Below, one piece after another: positions 18,019 through 27,113 of a DNA stretch of 64,000 bases; positions within the stretch are counted from its first letter, which is position 1, and every line of letters begins with the position of its first letter. The notes below the pieces were generated by a model, which did no database searches, was not told the origin of the DNA, and was given only the letters and a program-made list of their open reading frames with translations. The translations under genes were made by a program, and so were the position numbers. Source of the DNA: Candidatus Paraluminiphilus aquimaris (GTDB lineage: Bacteria; Pseudomonadota; Gammaproteobacteria; Pseudomonadales; Halieaceae); contig NZ_CP036501.1 of NCBI RefSeq assembly GCF_026230195.1, positions 310,001-374,000 of the forward strand, read 5' to 3'.

Positions 18019-18420
18019 ATGAACATCGACGGAGCCTGCCATTGCGGCAACATTACCTGGAAAGCGGTTGCGAACCCCGACATGGTCGCCATCTGTTACT
18101 GCACCGACTGTCAGACTTTCGGATCATCAGCCTTTCAATATACCGCCCGTATCAAGCGCGATGACTTCGAAATCACTAGCGGGAAACTGAAAGAGTACGG
18201 AAAGCTCGCCGACAGTGGTAACGAGCGCTATTACAGTTTCTGTGGCGATTGTGGCTCGGGTGTGCATACCAGCAACATCGATGGTCAAGGCTTGTTGTCC
18301 CTGCGCTTGGGTGGCTGCCACCAGAAGGATTTACTGCCTCCCAAGCTACAGATTTGGTGTTGTTCCGCCCCCTCCTGGGTATCGGTGGAGAGCGATATCA
18401 AACTCGACAAGCAAGGCTAG
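18019..18420 (+). CDS. GFA family zinc protein
   Basis: A 133-residue protein of the glutathione-dependent formaldehyde-activating (GFA) family. The zinc-binding cysteines are in ACHCGNITW, CYCTDCQ and SFCGDCGSGVH, in the standard order. Most members have no proven activity with formaldehyde. AAGGAAG lies upstream of ATG 18019. It is transcribed alone, divergent from the dioxygenase operon and convergent with trmL. A second GFA gene lies at 24.7 kb. Confidence 0.9.
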   Translation: MNIDGACHCGNITWKAVANPDMVAICYCTDCQTFGSSAFQYTARIKRDDFEITSGKLKEYGKLADSGNERYYSFCGDCGSGVHTSNIDGQGLLSLRLGGCHQKDLLPPKLQIWCCSAPSWVSVESDIKLDKQG

Positions 18421-18441
18421 AGAGCTGTTTATCGGGATCGT

Positions 18442-18915
18442 TTATCTACCGGCGTAACCTAGCTGTCGCCAGGCCTCAAAAACGGCAACCGCAACGGCGT
18501 TCGATAGGTTGAGACTTCGGCTACCCGGCAGCATGGGTAAACGAACAATATGACTAGGGTCAAAGAGTGCAAGCAACTCGGGTGACAAGCCTTTGGTTTC
18601 GGAGCCAAAAACCAGTGAGTCACCGGGCTGGTATGTGAGATCGGAGTGAGCCACCTCGCCACAGGTCTCTACCGCGATGAGTCGACGATCCCCGTTAGCA
18701 TCAACATAACTTGGCAGCGAGTCCCAGGTTCGAACATTGGCAAACTCATGATAATCGAGCCCTGCACGGCGCAGCCGTTTGTCGTCCATCTCAAACCCCA
18801 GAGGCTTGATGATATGAAGCGACGCCCCCGTATTGGCACAGAGGCGAATGATATTGCCCGTATTGGGCGGAATCTCGGGCTGGCAAAGTACGATGTGCAG
18901 CGTCGGCTCGCTCAT
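18442..18915 (-). CDS. trmL: tRNA (cytidine(34)-2'-O)-methyltransferase
   Basis: A 157-residue SPOUT-class methyltransferase that 2'-O-methylates the wobble base of leucine tRNAs. N-terminal [19 protein letters not shown] and the SAM-binding trefoil-knot motifs [12 protein letters not shown] and [16 protein letters not shown] are all present, and length is that of E. coli TrmL. The ribosome site is weak. It stands alone at the end of a convergent pair with the GFA gene. Confidence 0.96.
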   Translation of the reverse strand: MSEPTLHIVLCQPEIPPNTGNIIRLCANTGASLHIIKPLGFEMDDKRLRRAGLDYHEFANVRTWDSLPSYVDANGDRRLIAVETCGEVAHSDLTYQPGDSLVFGSETKGLSPELLALFDPSHIVRLPMLPGSRSLNLSNAVAVAVFEAWRQLGYAGR

Positions 18916-18988
18916 TAAAAAAATCCCGTTTTTAATTCGGTGTCCGCAAGAGACACGAGGCCACCTGAGCGAGCGACGAATACCCTAC

Positions 18989-19294
18989 TTACAAATCGAG
19001 CTTAGCACCCAGCCGCTGAATGGTAACGCCATTATCCCAGCCCCCATCGATGATGCTCGCCGTCGCCTCTTTGATGCCAGTATCGATGCGCCACTGAAGG
19101 TAAGCATCGTAGTGGGCAACGCTCTCCCACTCTTCGATGAGTGTGTAGGTATTGGCCGACTCCTCAACATAAACATCAAGACCAATACAGCCGTCAAAGC
19201 CCCGTGTCGCACCCAGCGATGCCTTGAATACCTCGGCCATCTGGGCGAGCTTCCCTTCTTGTGCTTTAAAGTGCGCAATGATTATTGCTGCCAT
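18989..19294 (-). CDS. Antibiotic biosynthesis monooxygenase (ABM) domain protein
   Basis: A 101-residue single-domain ferredoxin-like protein of the ABM family. The pattern of an N-terminal beta strand (IIIAHFKAQEGK), the helix LAQMAEVFKAS, GCIGLDVYVEE, and the LIEEWESVAHYDAYLQW segment is typical. Members include small quinol or heme oxygenases and LsrG-like isomerases; without a defined active site the reaction stays open. GAGGGGGAA lies just upstream of ATG 19294. It is downstream of trmL's start on the opposite side of a 73-base gap and not clearly in an operon. Confidence 0.85.
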   Translation of the reverse strand: MAAIIIAHFKAQEGKLAQMAEVFKASLGATRGFDGCIGLDVYVEESANTYTLIEEWESVAHYDAYLQWRIDTGIKEATASIIDGGWDNGVTIQRLGAKLDL

Positions 19295-19351
19295 GACTTT
19301 CCCCCTCGTTAGCTACACCTTTGATATCTATCACCCCTTTTCGTTAATGGG

Positions 19352-20992
19352 TCAAGACTCGTCGTCTTTGATACAGACACCGAAACTCCACCAGCGCTTT
19401 GAGCAGGCATACACCAATCGACCTCGCTGCCCGTGCTGCATATCCAAAATACGTTGAATCGATTCGGTGGGTGCCATGCCTAAGATTTCGTGGTCCTGCA
19501 ATTCATCGAGGGGTCGCGGATAACTTGCCCAGTCTCTGGGTGGACGCCACCCCGGAGGAGGAATCAGCACCGATCGCGTTCCGCTGATCGGGTAAAGGGC
19601 GCGCCAATCAACTATCGCCCGCGCCATCTTATCGACCACGTCGGGGTACTCGGACGCTAAATTACTGTATTCGTTTGGATCCTCTGCAATGCGGAACAAA
19701 TAGTTGGTCACCGAGGTCGAGAGCTGATCCTGCTCCATTTCTTGGACCAACTTCCACTCATCATCGAAGGCCGTAAGCTTAAAACTCCCATAAATCGGTA
19801 TCTCGGAAGCGAACATCACAAGCTCGTCACGCTGATGAACGACGCCCTCTTTTATCGACGGCCACATACTTTTCCCGTCAAACTTAAAGGTATTTCGGGT
19901 CTCAATACCCGCTGCATCAGCCAGTGTTGGGAAAACATCCATCACGGTCATGACTTGATCAAATGTCTGCGCAGGCGCCAACTGCTCAGGCCAACGCATC
20001 AGTGATACAACGCGAATACCACCCTCAAACGTCTCTCCTTTGCCGCCGCGCAGCGGCGCATTATCGGCGCCTCCGTAGGAATAAGCCGCACCACCGTTAT
20101 CGCTGAAAAACAGTACGATGGTGTTCTCTGCGAGGCCCTCCGCGTCGAGCGTATCTAGGACCTGACCGATTGCCTGATCCATGGCGTCTACGACCGCGGC
20201 ATACATGGGACGAGCGCTTTCGCGCATCATCAGCTTCGACATGCGACGTGTGGAATCCGTCTGGTTAGACCGCGCGGGTGCCAGGTCGGTTTCAATATCT
20301 CTGTACTTCTCTTTCAGTTCCTCTGGTGCATCGAGTGGCGTGTGAGGTGCAATGAAAGGCATGTACACGAAAAAGGGCTTTTCCTTATCGCGTTCTCGAA
20401 TATACCGACTGACCTCATCAGCGAGCAGGTAAGTTTCGTACCCCTCATCGTCAATGGAGACACCGTTTTCCTGAAAATCCTTGCCGCCGACATTGGCAAA
20501 AGGCGGATAAAAGCCAACCTCGGTGTGAAGGTGCCCATAAAAGTGCTCAAAGCCGCGCTGGTTTGGGTGGTAAGTCATCTGGGCATGGCCCAAATGCCAC
20601 TTCCCAACCATTGCTGTCTGGTATCCCGCCGCTTGAAATGACTGCGGCATAAAATGCTCAGCCGGATTCACACCGATATTATCCCAGGGAAGAATGACAC
20701 CGTAGGCAATGCCCAAGCGCATCGGATCGCGCCCTGTCATGAGGGCCGCGCGGGTCGGTGAACAAATGGGCGTCGTATAAAAGCGGTTTAGCTGAACACC
20801 CTGCTCTGCGAGTTTATCAAGCGATGGCGTATCGATATTCCCACCGTGGTAGCCCACGTCGGCCCAGCCTAAGTCATCTGCCACCATGACGATTACATTT
20901 GGACGATCAACATCGCTAGCGAGAGCAGGGGGAGCGAGGCTGAGAGATAAGAGGACTGTTATGAAACCAAGAGAACGAATTAGCGCACACAT
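19352..20992 (-). CDS. Secreted arylsulfatase-type sulfatase
   Basis: A 546-residue type I sulfatase with an N-terminal signal peptide ending near PPALAS. The metal motif VADDLGWADVGYHG is followed by the formylglycine site ICSPTRAALMTGR (C-x-P-x-R), so activity would need a formylglycine-generating enzyme encoded elsewhere. Further family motifs are GKWHLGH, YMPFIAPHTPLDAP and FFSDNGGA. The length suits arylsulfatases acting on sulfated carbohydrates or aryl sulfates. In a marine bacterium with a GH3 enzyme nearby, algal sulfated glycans are plausible substrates, but this is inference. Confidence 0.93.
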   Translation of the reverse strand: MCALIRSLGFITVLLSLSLAPPALASDVDRPNVIVMVADDLGWADVGYHGGNIDTPSLDKLAEQGVQLNRFYTTPICSPTRAALMTGRDPMRLGIAYGVILPWDNIGVNPAEHFMPQSFQAAGYQTAMVGKWHLGHAQMTYHPNQRGFEHFYGHLHTEVGFYPPFANVGGKDFQENGVSIDDEGYETYLLADEVSRYIRERDKEKPFFVYMPFIAPHTPLDAPEELKEKYRDIETDLAPARSNQTDSTRRMSKLMMRESARPMYAAVVDAMDQAIGQVLDTLDAEGLAENTIVLFFSDNGGAAYSYGGADNAPLRGGKGETFEGGIRVVSLMRWPEQLAPAQTFDQVMTVMDVFPTLADAAGIETRNTFKFDGKSMWPSIKEGVVHQRDELVMFASEIPIYGSFKLTAFDDEWKLVQEMEQDQLSTSVTNYLFRIAEDPNEYSNLASEYPDVVDKMARAIVDWRALYPISGTRSVLIPPPGWRPPRDWASYPRPLDELQDHEILGMAPTESIQRILDMQHGQRGRLVYACSKRWWSFGVCIKDDES

Positions 20993-21113
20993 ATTTTTGT
21001 CTTTTATCGTTTTTATAAAATAGTCGAGAGCGGTTTGGCCCTCTTCACAAGCGATACTCTCTCCGAATCAGAAATTGAGCAACGCACAAACGGACGTGAA
21101 AACGTAGCGTCAC

Positions 21114-22865
21114 TCATTCCCCCCGACGGCTAACCGGTGTCAATCGGACACGCCCCCAAGGTGTTCCGTAGTGAATACGCCCGTCTTCATCGATAGACGT
21201 TCCGGAGTACATTACGTTGTAGCGCTGCCCGCCGATAACATAATGAAAGTCGGCTTCACCGGTACTCCAGTCCAGTGCTTCAAGCGTGAACCGGTTATCT
21301 CTGGCACCGATGAAGTAGACCCGGTCTGACAATATGCCCACCGTCGGCACACTGCTGGGCGAGCTGATCTCCCGGTTAACCCATGCGTAATCAAGGGTCT
21401 GCGTGTCCGGATTCCAGATAAATTTCTGAAGCCCATAGGGCTGATACTCGGGATGACTACCCAGGTAACCCACTAACAGCCCCGTAGCGCGCTCCGGTAG
21501 ATACCAGGGAATATTTCGCGGCGCGTTATTGACGACCATCGCACCATAGCCAGACACCACAACGGATTGCTCTGATTGAATCTGTGTAAGCGATGCGTCA
21601 CCCATCGTCACCGGTAATTGGCCAGCAATTCGTCGATTAGGTGTATTGGGGAGCTGTTGCCAATTTTGGGGAATACCGTTTCGCCAAAAAAGGAGCATGT
21701 TCATTTGAGGCTGGCCATCTGTGATGACAACAAACTGATCCTCCTCGCCAAAGCCCATCAGCGAGGGTGTTGCTCCGGTACCGTGTCCCCAGCCGTTTAA
21801 GTACTCGGCTGTCCACGCACCGTCGGTTTCATTGACACTCAACCGGTCTCCCGTCCATATCACTTTGTGCATATGCGATTGTGAGGCAATGTAAATACCG
21901 CCATCCTCGTCAATAGCAAACGCATTGCGAATCCAGCCATAACCCGTGGGCTTCGTTGCTTTGTCCTCGGCGCCCTCGCTGTGCTTTAAGCGCACCCAAT
22001 GAAATTGACTAAGATCACGACTCACCGCAACGATGTAGCCATGTTCAGTGGCTGCAATCAGCCAACCGTCATAGGTCATGCTCAGTCCCATAACAGGACC
22101 TGTTACCGAATCGGGAAATTGGAATTCACCCTTTTTAACAATTCGTGAGCGAGAATCGCGGGGGTCCTCATCCCCAAACACCAATATTTGCCCGGTTTTA
22201 CTCCCAATGTAATAGTTGTGATCACGATCGAGCACCGTGTATAGATTGGCGAGATCTCGCAGTTTCCCCGCTTCCTGAAACGCATGAATCAGTGCAAAAA
22301 ACCCCGAGTTGTTCTCGTCAAAACGCGCGATAGACGCCTCAGCTCTCGCCTCGTCGTAGTACGTTGTGCCCGGAAAAGGGTACTCGTCGATCATCTCGTA
22401 GGTGTCGTAATCGACTTTTACAATGCGATCGATACCGTTACCCCAAAAGACACGCTTACCGTCGGCATACTCACCTGAGATCACCTGCCCAAAGTGTGCA
22501 GGTCCTGTATGCAAATACTGGATTTCATGATCGCCAAGTTGGCGTGATAAACCCGAAGGACCTGCCAACATCTGCGCGTCTTGTTGCGCGGGATCGTTGT
22601 GTGCCATGGCATTGTGACTGTCGGCTAAAAAGAGATTCCGACTCGGTAGGTTTGCGGCCGCGGCTGTTTCTAATAAAAACACCTCGGTGAGGACCAAGAA
22701 CAACCAGATAACACGTGAAACGCTCGCACGAGAAAAGCCTCGAAGACGCCGGATCGCGGGGGATTGGAAGGTTGAGACCACCCCACTCGTCGGGGGTTTA
22801 GAGTGCGAATGAATCTGCTCAGGCCCCGGTGAAATTCTGCCTATCGTGCTCATTATTATATTCAT
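21114..22865 (-). CDS. Secreted or membrane-anchored beta-propeller-like protein, unknown function
   Basis: About 583 residues, unrecognised family. After a basic stretch of about 45 residues a single hydrophobic segment (VIWLFLVLTEVFLLETAAAA) suggests an export signal or anchor. The rest is beta-rich with repeated short units such as WGNGIDRIVKVDYDTYEM, GWLIAATEHGYIVAV, AIDEDGGIYIASQ and DEDGRIHYGTPWG, as in YVTN or quinoprotein-like propellers. I use ATG 22865; GTG 22877 and ATG 22853 are alternatives and none has a strong ribosome site. It lies downstream of an unrelated divergent unit, with the sulfatase on the same strand 121 bases away. A role in periplasmic oxidation or binding is possible but unproved. 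Confidence 0.6.
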   Translation of the reverse strand: MNIIMSTIGRISPGPEQIHSHSKPPTSGVVSTFQSPAIRRLRGFSRASVSRVIWLFLVLTEVFLLETAAAANLPSRNLFLADSHNAMAHNDPAQQDAQMLAGPSGLSRQLGDHEIQYLHTGPAHFGQVISGEYADGKRVFWGNGIDRIVKVDYDTYEMIDEYPFPGTTYYDEARAEASIARFDENNSGFFALIHAFQEAGKLRDLANLYTVLDRDHNYYIGSKTGQILVFGDEDPRDSRSRIVKKGEFQFPDSVTGPVMGLSMTYDGWLIAATEHGYIVAVSRDLSQFHWVRLKHSEGAEDKATKPTGYGWIRNAFAIDEDGGIYIASQSHMHKVIWTGDRLSVNETDGAWTAEYLNGWGHGTGATPSLMGFGEEDQFVVITDGQPQMNMLLFWRNGIPQNWQQLPNTPNRRIAGQLPVTMGDASLTQIQSEQSVVVSGYGAMVVNNAPRNIPWYLPERATGLLVGYLGSHPEYQPYGLQKFIWNPDTQTLDYAWVNREISSPSSVPTVGILSDRVYFIGARDNRFTLEALDWSTGEADFHYVIGGQRYNVMYSGTSIDEDGRIHYGTPWGRVRLTPVSRRGE

Positions 22866-22993
22866 CACTGTCTGCACACGAAGACTCTACGATACTTTTA
22901 TCAAAAAAGAACAGGGACGGTGTTTGAGCCGACATATTGATTTAGCCGTGAAACTCGCTGAAGCTTCCAGACAAATAATAAAAGAGTGTTTGG

Positions 22994-23875
22994 ATGGAGC
23001 GCCTTTTCACACTGAACAATGGAGAACTGTGCTTTACGGCCGTCGAAGAAGGTCAAGGCCCTTTGGTACTGTGTCTTCATGGATTTCCTGACTGCTATAA
23101 GTCCTTTCGGTACCAGCTGCCTCTTCTCGCAGAGCAAGGCTATCGTGCTATTTCGGTCAGTCTTCGTGGGTATGAGCCAAGCTCCCAACCCGTTGAGGGG
23201 GATTACTCCCTCGAGTCAATAGCCAGTGACGTCATTGCCTTTATGGACGAGCTGGGGGAGGAAAAGGCACATCTTGTTGGCCATGACTGGGGCGCCGCTA
23301 TTGTCTACACCGCAGGTGCTGCAGCACCGGAACGATTTTACAGCCTTACCACGATGGCCGTACCGCACTCGGGCCGCTTCGTGAACGATGCGTTTTTCAA
23401 ACCAAAACAGGCCTTACTGTCGTGGTATATGGTGTTTTTCCAACTGCGGGGCATTGCCGATTTTACGGTTCGACGAGATAACTTCGCCTTCATCCGCTGG
23501 CTATGGAAGGTGTGGAGCCCTAACTGGCATCCCGGTGAGGAAGCCTTATCAGAGGTACTCGATACCCTTCGACAACCCGGCGTACAGCGAGCCTCTCTGG
23601 CCTACTATCGTGAGGCGTTGAGTCCAAAACAACTTCCACTGACCCCAGCACGAAGAGCCGCCAACGCCTACCCGGTCCCCGTACCCACGCTCGCGATAAC
23701 TGGCAGAAATGATGGCTGTATCGATAGCGATATTTTCCAGGCCCTGTGCAAAAGCGAAGACTTCCCCATGGGCCTTGAGGTACGTGTTGTTGAGAACGCA
23801 GGTCACTTCCTACACCAGGAGCAGCCGGAGGCCGTCAATGAACTTCTGTTGAGTTGGCTCCGCCGGCACCCGTGA
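22994..23875 (+). CDS. Alpha/beta-hydrolase, probable epoxide hydrolase
   Basis: A 293-residue alpha/beta-hydrolase. The oxyanion motif is HGFPD (His29-Asp33), the nucleophile is Asp98 in VGHDWGAA, an Asp in GRNDGCID lies in the right place for the acid, and the catalytic His is in ENAGHFLHQEQP. The Asp nucleophile and HGFP motif are typical of epoxide hydrolases and haloalkane dehalogenases; the SLRGYEPSSQP segment fits epoxide hydrolases better. It is 58 bases upstream of the halohydrin dehalogenase on the same strand. The pair would convert an epoxide made by that enzyme into a diol. Confidence 0.82.
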   Translation: MERLFTLNNGELCFTAVEEGQGPLVLCLHGFPDCYKSFRYQLPLLAEQGYRAISVSLRGYEPSSQPVEGDYSLESIASDVIAFMDELGEEKAHLVGHDWGAAIVYTAGAAAPERFYSLTTMAVPHSGRFVNDAFFKPKQALLSWYMVFFQLRGIADFTVRRDNFAFIRWLWKVWSPNWHPGEEALSEVLDTLRQPGVQRASLAYYREALSPKQLPLTPARRAANAYPVPVPTLAITGRNDGCIDSDIFQALCKSEDFPMGLEVRVVENAGHFLHQEQPEAVNELLLSWLRRHP

Positions 23876-23933
23876 TCCGATCACTGGCAAAAATCAAAGA
23901 ATAAAGACACCTAAGACAAGGAAACCAAAGATC

Positions 23934-24614
23934 ATGCATAAGCGCTTAGACGGGAAACGGGTTTTGATCACGCAAGCCAATGACTACATGGGTCCCGCCA
24001 TTAGTGAATTGTTTTCGGAGCACGGAGCCGAGGTCATTGCCGATACCCGCGATCTGACCCAAGCGGGCGCGGTCGAGTCGCTCATTGAAGCCGTCGGGGA
24101 CATAGACGTGCTCGTCGCGAATCTAGCCGCTTCCGCTCATTTAGGCTTGTCCGTTACAGAAACGGATGACGCGACGTGGGCTCAAGCGTTTGATGTGATG
24201 GTACACCCGCTGCATCGGCTCTTCAGATCGGTGCTACCCCAAATGTATCAGCGCGAGCACGGGAAAATCGTCGTCATTGGGAGTGCGACCGGACTCAAGG
24301 CCCTTGAGGGTGTCGTTGCCTATGGTGCCGCTCGACATGCGCAGGTTGGCTACGTTCGAGCAGCCGGCATTGAAGCTGCACGACACAATGTCCAGATCAA
24401 TTTAATCGCACAAAACTTTGTGGAGAACCCCGCGTACTTTCCGCCTGAGTTCACCGAAACAGATGCGTTCAAGCAGTTACTTGCAACACATGTCCCGCTG
24501 GGAAGATTAGCAACAGCCCAAGAAGACGCACTGTTCGCACTTTTCCTCGCATCAGACGAGAGTGACTTTTTTGTCGGTCAAGCCATACCCTTCAGCGGTG
24601 GTTGGGTACAGTAA
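23934..24614 (+). CDS. Halohydrin dehalogenase (SDR-fold lyase)
   Basis: A 226-residue SDR-fold protein that lacks the TGxxxGxG cofactor motif and the YxxxK of true dehydrogenases. Instead it has both diagnostic motifs of halohydrin dehalogenases: T-x4-[FY]-x-G, seen as Thr13, Tyr18, Gly20 (TQANDYMG), which builds the halide pocket, and S-x12-Y-x3-R, seen as Ser117, Tyr130, Arg134. The ENPAYFPPEF region resembles the halide/active-site loop of this family. These enzymes convert vicinal haloalcohols to epoxides with release of halide, without NAD(P)H. AAGGAAA precedes ATG 23934. The adjacent epoxide hydrolase is a natural next step. I am confident of the family, not of the substrate. Confidence 0.87.
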   Translation: MHKRLDGKRVLITQANDYMGPAISELFSEHGAEVIADTRDLTQAGAVESLIEAVGDIDVLVANLAASAHLGLSVTETDDATWAQAFDVMVHPLHRLFRSVLPQMYQREHGKIVVIGSATGLKALEGVVAYGAARHAQVGYVRAAGIEAARHNVQINLIAQNFVENPAYFPPEFTETDAFKQLLATHVPLGRLATAQEDALFALFLASDESDFFVGQAIPFSGGWVQ

Positions 24615-24649
24615 CGAAGCCAAGCAATGGGCTCGTACTCATTGAAACA

Positions 24650-24684
24650 GGGGCCGAAACGCCCCATCAAAAGGCGCTTTTAAA
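24650..24684. terminator. Candidate bidirectional terminator
   Basis: GGGGC (24650-24654) and GCCCC (24661-24665) form a hairpin with a six-base loop, followed by an AAAAGGCGCTTTT element that can also fold. It lies between the convergent halohydrin dehalogenase and GFA genes. No long T-run follows, so it is only a candidate. Confidence 0.35.
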
Positions 24685-24738
24685 TGCAGTCGCATGAACA
24701 CCAAAGCACTGCATCAGGCGTTCGCTGGCTAGCCAGTC

Positions 24739-25149
24739 TCAGCCAGGCGGATTTTGCTCAAACGCCGGCACATCAGGATTCAACTCAACCCAACCCTGCT
24801 TAGCACTAGACCAGCAGTGGAACATGGCGACAAAATCATCAGTATCGTCCAAGGTGCCGGTTTTTAAATAGGCCATTTCGGGTTGCGCAGATATTTCAGA
24901 ATACAAAGGCGATCCACAGGTACCGCAAAAAAAGCGCTTAACCGTGTTGCCCGTATCCGTGTCGCTGTCCTCGTACAAAGACAACTCACCTGAAAACGCG
25001 AGGTCCGCCTTTTGAAAAGCGGCGAGCGTAGAAAACGCCGTGCCCGCTTGCTTCTGACAGTTTTTACAATGACAGACACCTGTCATTAAGGGATCCGCAT
25101 TTGCCTCATACCGCACTTTGCCGCATAGACACCCGCCGCTTCTCGCCAT
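24739..25149 (-). CDS. GFA family zinc protein (second copy type)
   Basis: A 136-residue GFA-family protein, with zinc cysteines in GGCLCGKVRYE, CHCKNCQK and FFCGTCGSPLYS. It differs clearly from the GFA protein at 18.0 kb, so it is not a recent duplicate. GAGGAAA precedes ATG 25149. The fhs gene begins at 26875 and ends 40 bases upstream of this start on the same strand, so the two could be co-transcribed. If GFA has any role in formaldehyde handling, pairing with formate-tetrahydrofolate ligase would make sense; that is inference. Confidence 0.9.
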   Translation of the reverse strand: MARSGGCLCGKVRYEANADPLMTGVCHCKNCQKQAGTAFSTLAAFQKADLAFSGELSLYEDSDTDTGNTVKRFFCGTCGSPLYSEISAQPEMAYLKTGTLDDTDDFVAMFHCWSSAKQGWVELNPDVPAFEQNPPG

Positions 25150-25189
25150 GGTCTTTCCTCGCTGCTTTGCTCGAACGTAGTCGACCTAA

Positions 25190-26875
25190 TCAGAACAAAC
25201 CAACGATCTGCCCGTCAACAACGTCGATATTTTGGCTGGCAGGTACCTTAGGGAGGCCCGGCATTGTCATGACATCACCACAAATGGCTACGACGAAACC
25301 GGCACCAACTGACAGCCTGACCTCGCGAATGTCCATCGAGTGCCCCGAAGGCGCGCCTTTGAGCGCTGGATCTGTCGAAAATGAGTACGGCGTTTTGGCA
25401 ATGCAGACGGGTAAATGTCCGTAGCCGCCTTCGGTGAGCTCACGCAGGCGATCGCGCACTTTACTGCTACCGGTAATCTCTGAGGCACCATAAATTGTGG
25501 TCGCGACCGACTCGATTTTGTCCCAAAGGGTTGCCGAATCTTCGTAAACAAATGAATTGTGAGGGGCATTAGCCGGGGTAGTGTCACCCTCACAGATCTC
25601 AGCCACCATCTGTGCGAGCTCAGTCGCTCCGGCGCCACCGTTCGCCCAGTGGCTCGATAGCGCCACCTGAATACCACGAACGCGGCAATGCTCGACAATG
25701 AGGTCAATTTCCGCCTCGGTATCCGCAATGAACTGATTAATGGATACAACCGCTGGGACACCGTAGTTGTCGCGAATATTCGTGATGTGCCGATCAAGAT
25801 TAGTAAGCCCCTTTTCCAGCGCAGAGAGGTTTTCATCACTGAGGTTTTCTCTCGCCACACCACCGTGGAATTTGAGCGCCCTCACCGTTGCGACTAGGAC
25901 AGCTGCGGAGGGACGAATGCCCGCCGATCGACACTTAATATCGATAAACTTCTCCGCCCCTAAGTCAGCCCCGAAACCTGCTTCAGTGACGACGTAGTCG
26001 GCCAGGCGCAGGCCAGCTGTGGTCGCGATCACGCTGTTACAGCCATGCGCAATATTCGCGAAAGGTCCGCCATGGACAAAGGCTGGTGTGCCCTCGAGTG
26101 TTTGAACCAAATTTGGTGCTAACGCGTCTTTGAGGACTGCAGTGAGCGCACCCTCTGCTTTTAGGTCAGCCGCGGTCACCGGCTGGCGATCGCGAGTGTA
26201 CGCCACAACAATACGACCCAAGCGCGCTTTCAAATCGTCGAGGTCAGTCGCTAAGCAGAAGATCGCCATAATTTCAGAGGCAACAACAATGTCGAAACCG
26301 TCTTGTCGCGGATAACCATTTCCAGGGCCACCCAGCGACACCGTAATGTCACGAAGCGCCCGGTCATTCATATCGAGGACCCGCTTCCAGGTGACTCGTC
26401 GCACATCGATGTCCAATGCATTACCGTGGTGCACATGATTATCTAAGAGTGCGGCCAACAAATTGTTCGCAACGCCAATGGCGTGCAAGTCGCCATTGAA
26501 ATGCAGGTTAATATCCTCCATTGGGATGACCTGCGCGTGACCACCACCGGCAGCACCACCCTTCATACCAAAGACGGGACCTAAAGACGGTTCACGCAAA
26601 CAAATAACGGCATCTTTACCGATTTGCTTTAAGGCATCGCCCAGCCCGACTGTTGTCGTGGTCTTCCCCTCACCCGCCGGGGTTGGACTAATTGCAGTCA
26701 CCAAAACCATCCGAGCAGAATCACGAATAGGCTGCTCTAGCAGCCAGTCGAGGTTAACCTTGCCTTTGATACGACCATAAGGCTCAAGCGCCTCCTCCGG
26801 AATGTGGAGTTGATCGGCAATTTGCGCGATCGGCCGAGGTGTCGCTGCTTGAGCGATTTCAATATCAGATGCCAT
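25190..26875 (-). CDS. fhs: Formate--tetrahydrofolate ligase
   Basis: A 561-residue ATP-dependent enzyme making 10-formyl-tetrahydrofolate from formate. The P-loop is [46 protein letters not shown] and the downstream [14 protein letters not shown] segment are characteristic family blocks. Length is normal. It feeds formate into C1 metabolism, for purines or serine and methionine synthesis. The following GFA gene on the same strand may share the transcript. No riboswitch was recognised in the leader. Confidence 0.98.
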   Translation of the reverse strand: MASDIEIAQAATPRPIAQIADQLHIPEEALEPYGRIKGKVNLDWLLEQPIRDSARMVLVTAISPTPAGEGKTTTTVGLGDALKQIGKDAVICLREPSLGPVFGMKGGAAGGGHAQVIPMEDINLHFNGDLHAIGVANNLLAALLDNHVHHGNALDIDVRRVTWKRVLDMNDRALRDITVSLGGPGNGYPRQDGFDIVVASEIMAIFCLATDLDDLKARLGRIVVAYTRDRQPVTAADLKAEGALTAVLKDALAPNLVQTLEGTPAFVHGGPFANIAHGCNSVIATTAGLRLADYVVTEAGFGADLGAEKFIDIKCRSAGIRPSAAVLVATVRALKFHGGVARENLSDENLSALEKGLTNLDRHITNIRDNYGVPAVVSINQFIADTEAEIDLIVEHCRVRGIQVALSSHWANGGAGATELAQMVAEICEGDTTPANAPHNSFVYEDSATLWDKIESVATTIYGASEITGSSKVRDRLRELTEGGYGHLPVCIAKTPYSFSTDPALKGAPSGHSMDIREVRLSVGAGFVVAICGDVMTMPGLPKVPASQNIDVVDGQIVGLF

Positions 26876-27113
26876 GATGGAGTCCCCTGGTTCAGCTTTT
26901 TATTAGTCGTTTTTAGCCGATGTTATGTATCGCGCCACGCTAAAACCAAACCTTGCCGCGAGCAATAGATTGGAACTGATAATTTCAGTGAAAAGTTGGC
27001 CTAAATCAGGGTGGGCTTAAGCCCCCTATTGCCTGTGGGTGTGAGAGTCGCGGGCCACATGATCAATATGCTACCGTCCTCGTTGACGAGCCAAATAAAA
27101 ACACGCAAGAACA

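Noticed and set aside
23934-24614. Annotation as an ordinary SDR oxidoreductase.
   Set aside because: The cofactor motif and YxxxK are both missing, while both halohydrin dehalogenase motifs are complete.
26876-27113. A folate or purine riboswitch before fhs.
   Set aside because: No conserved riboswitch core or strong nested stems were recognised in the 237-base gap.
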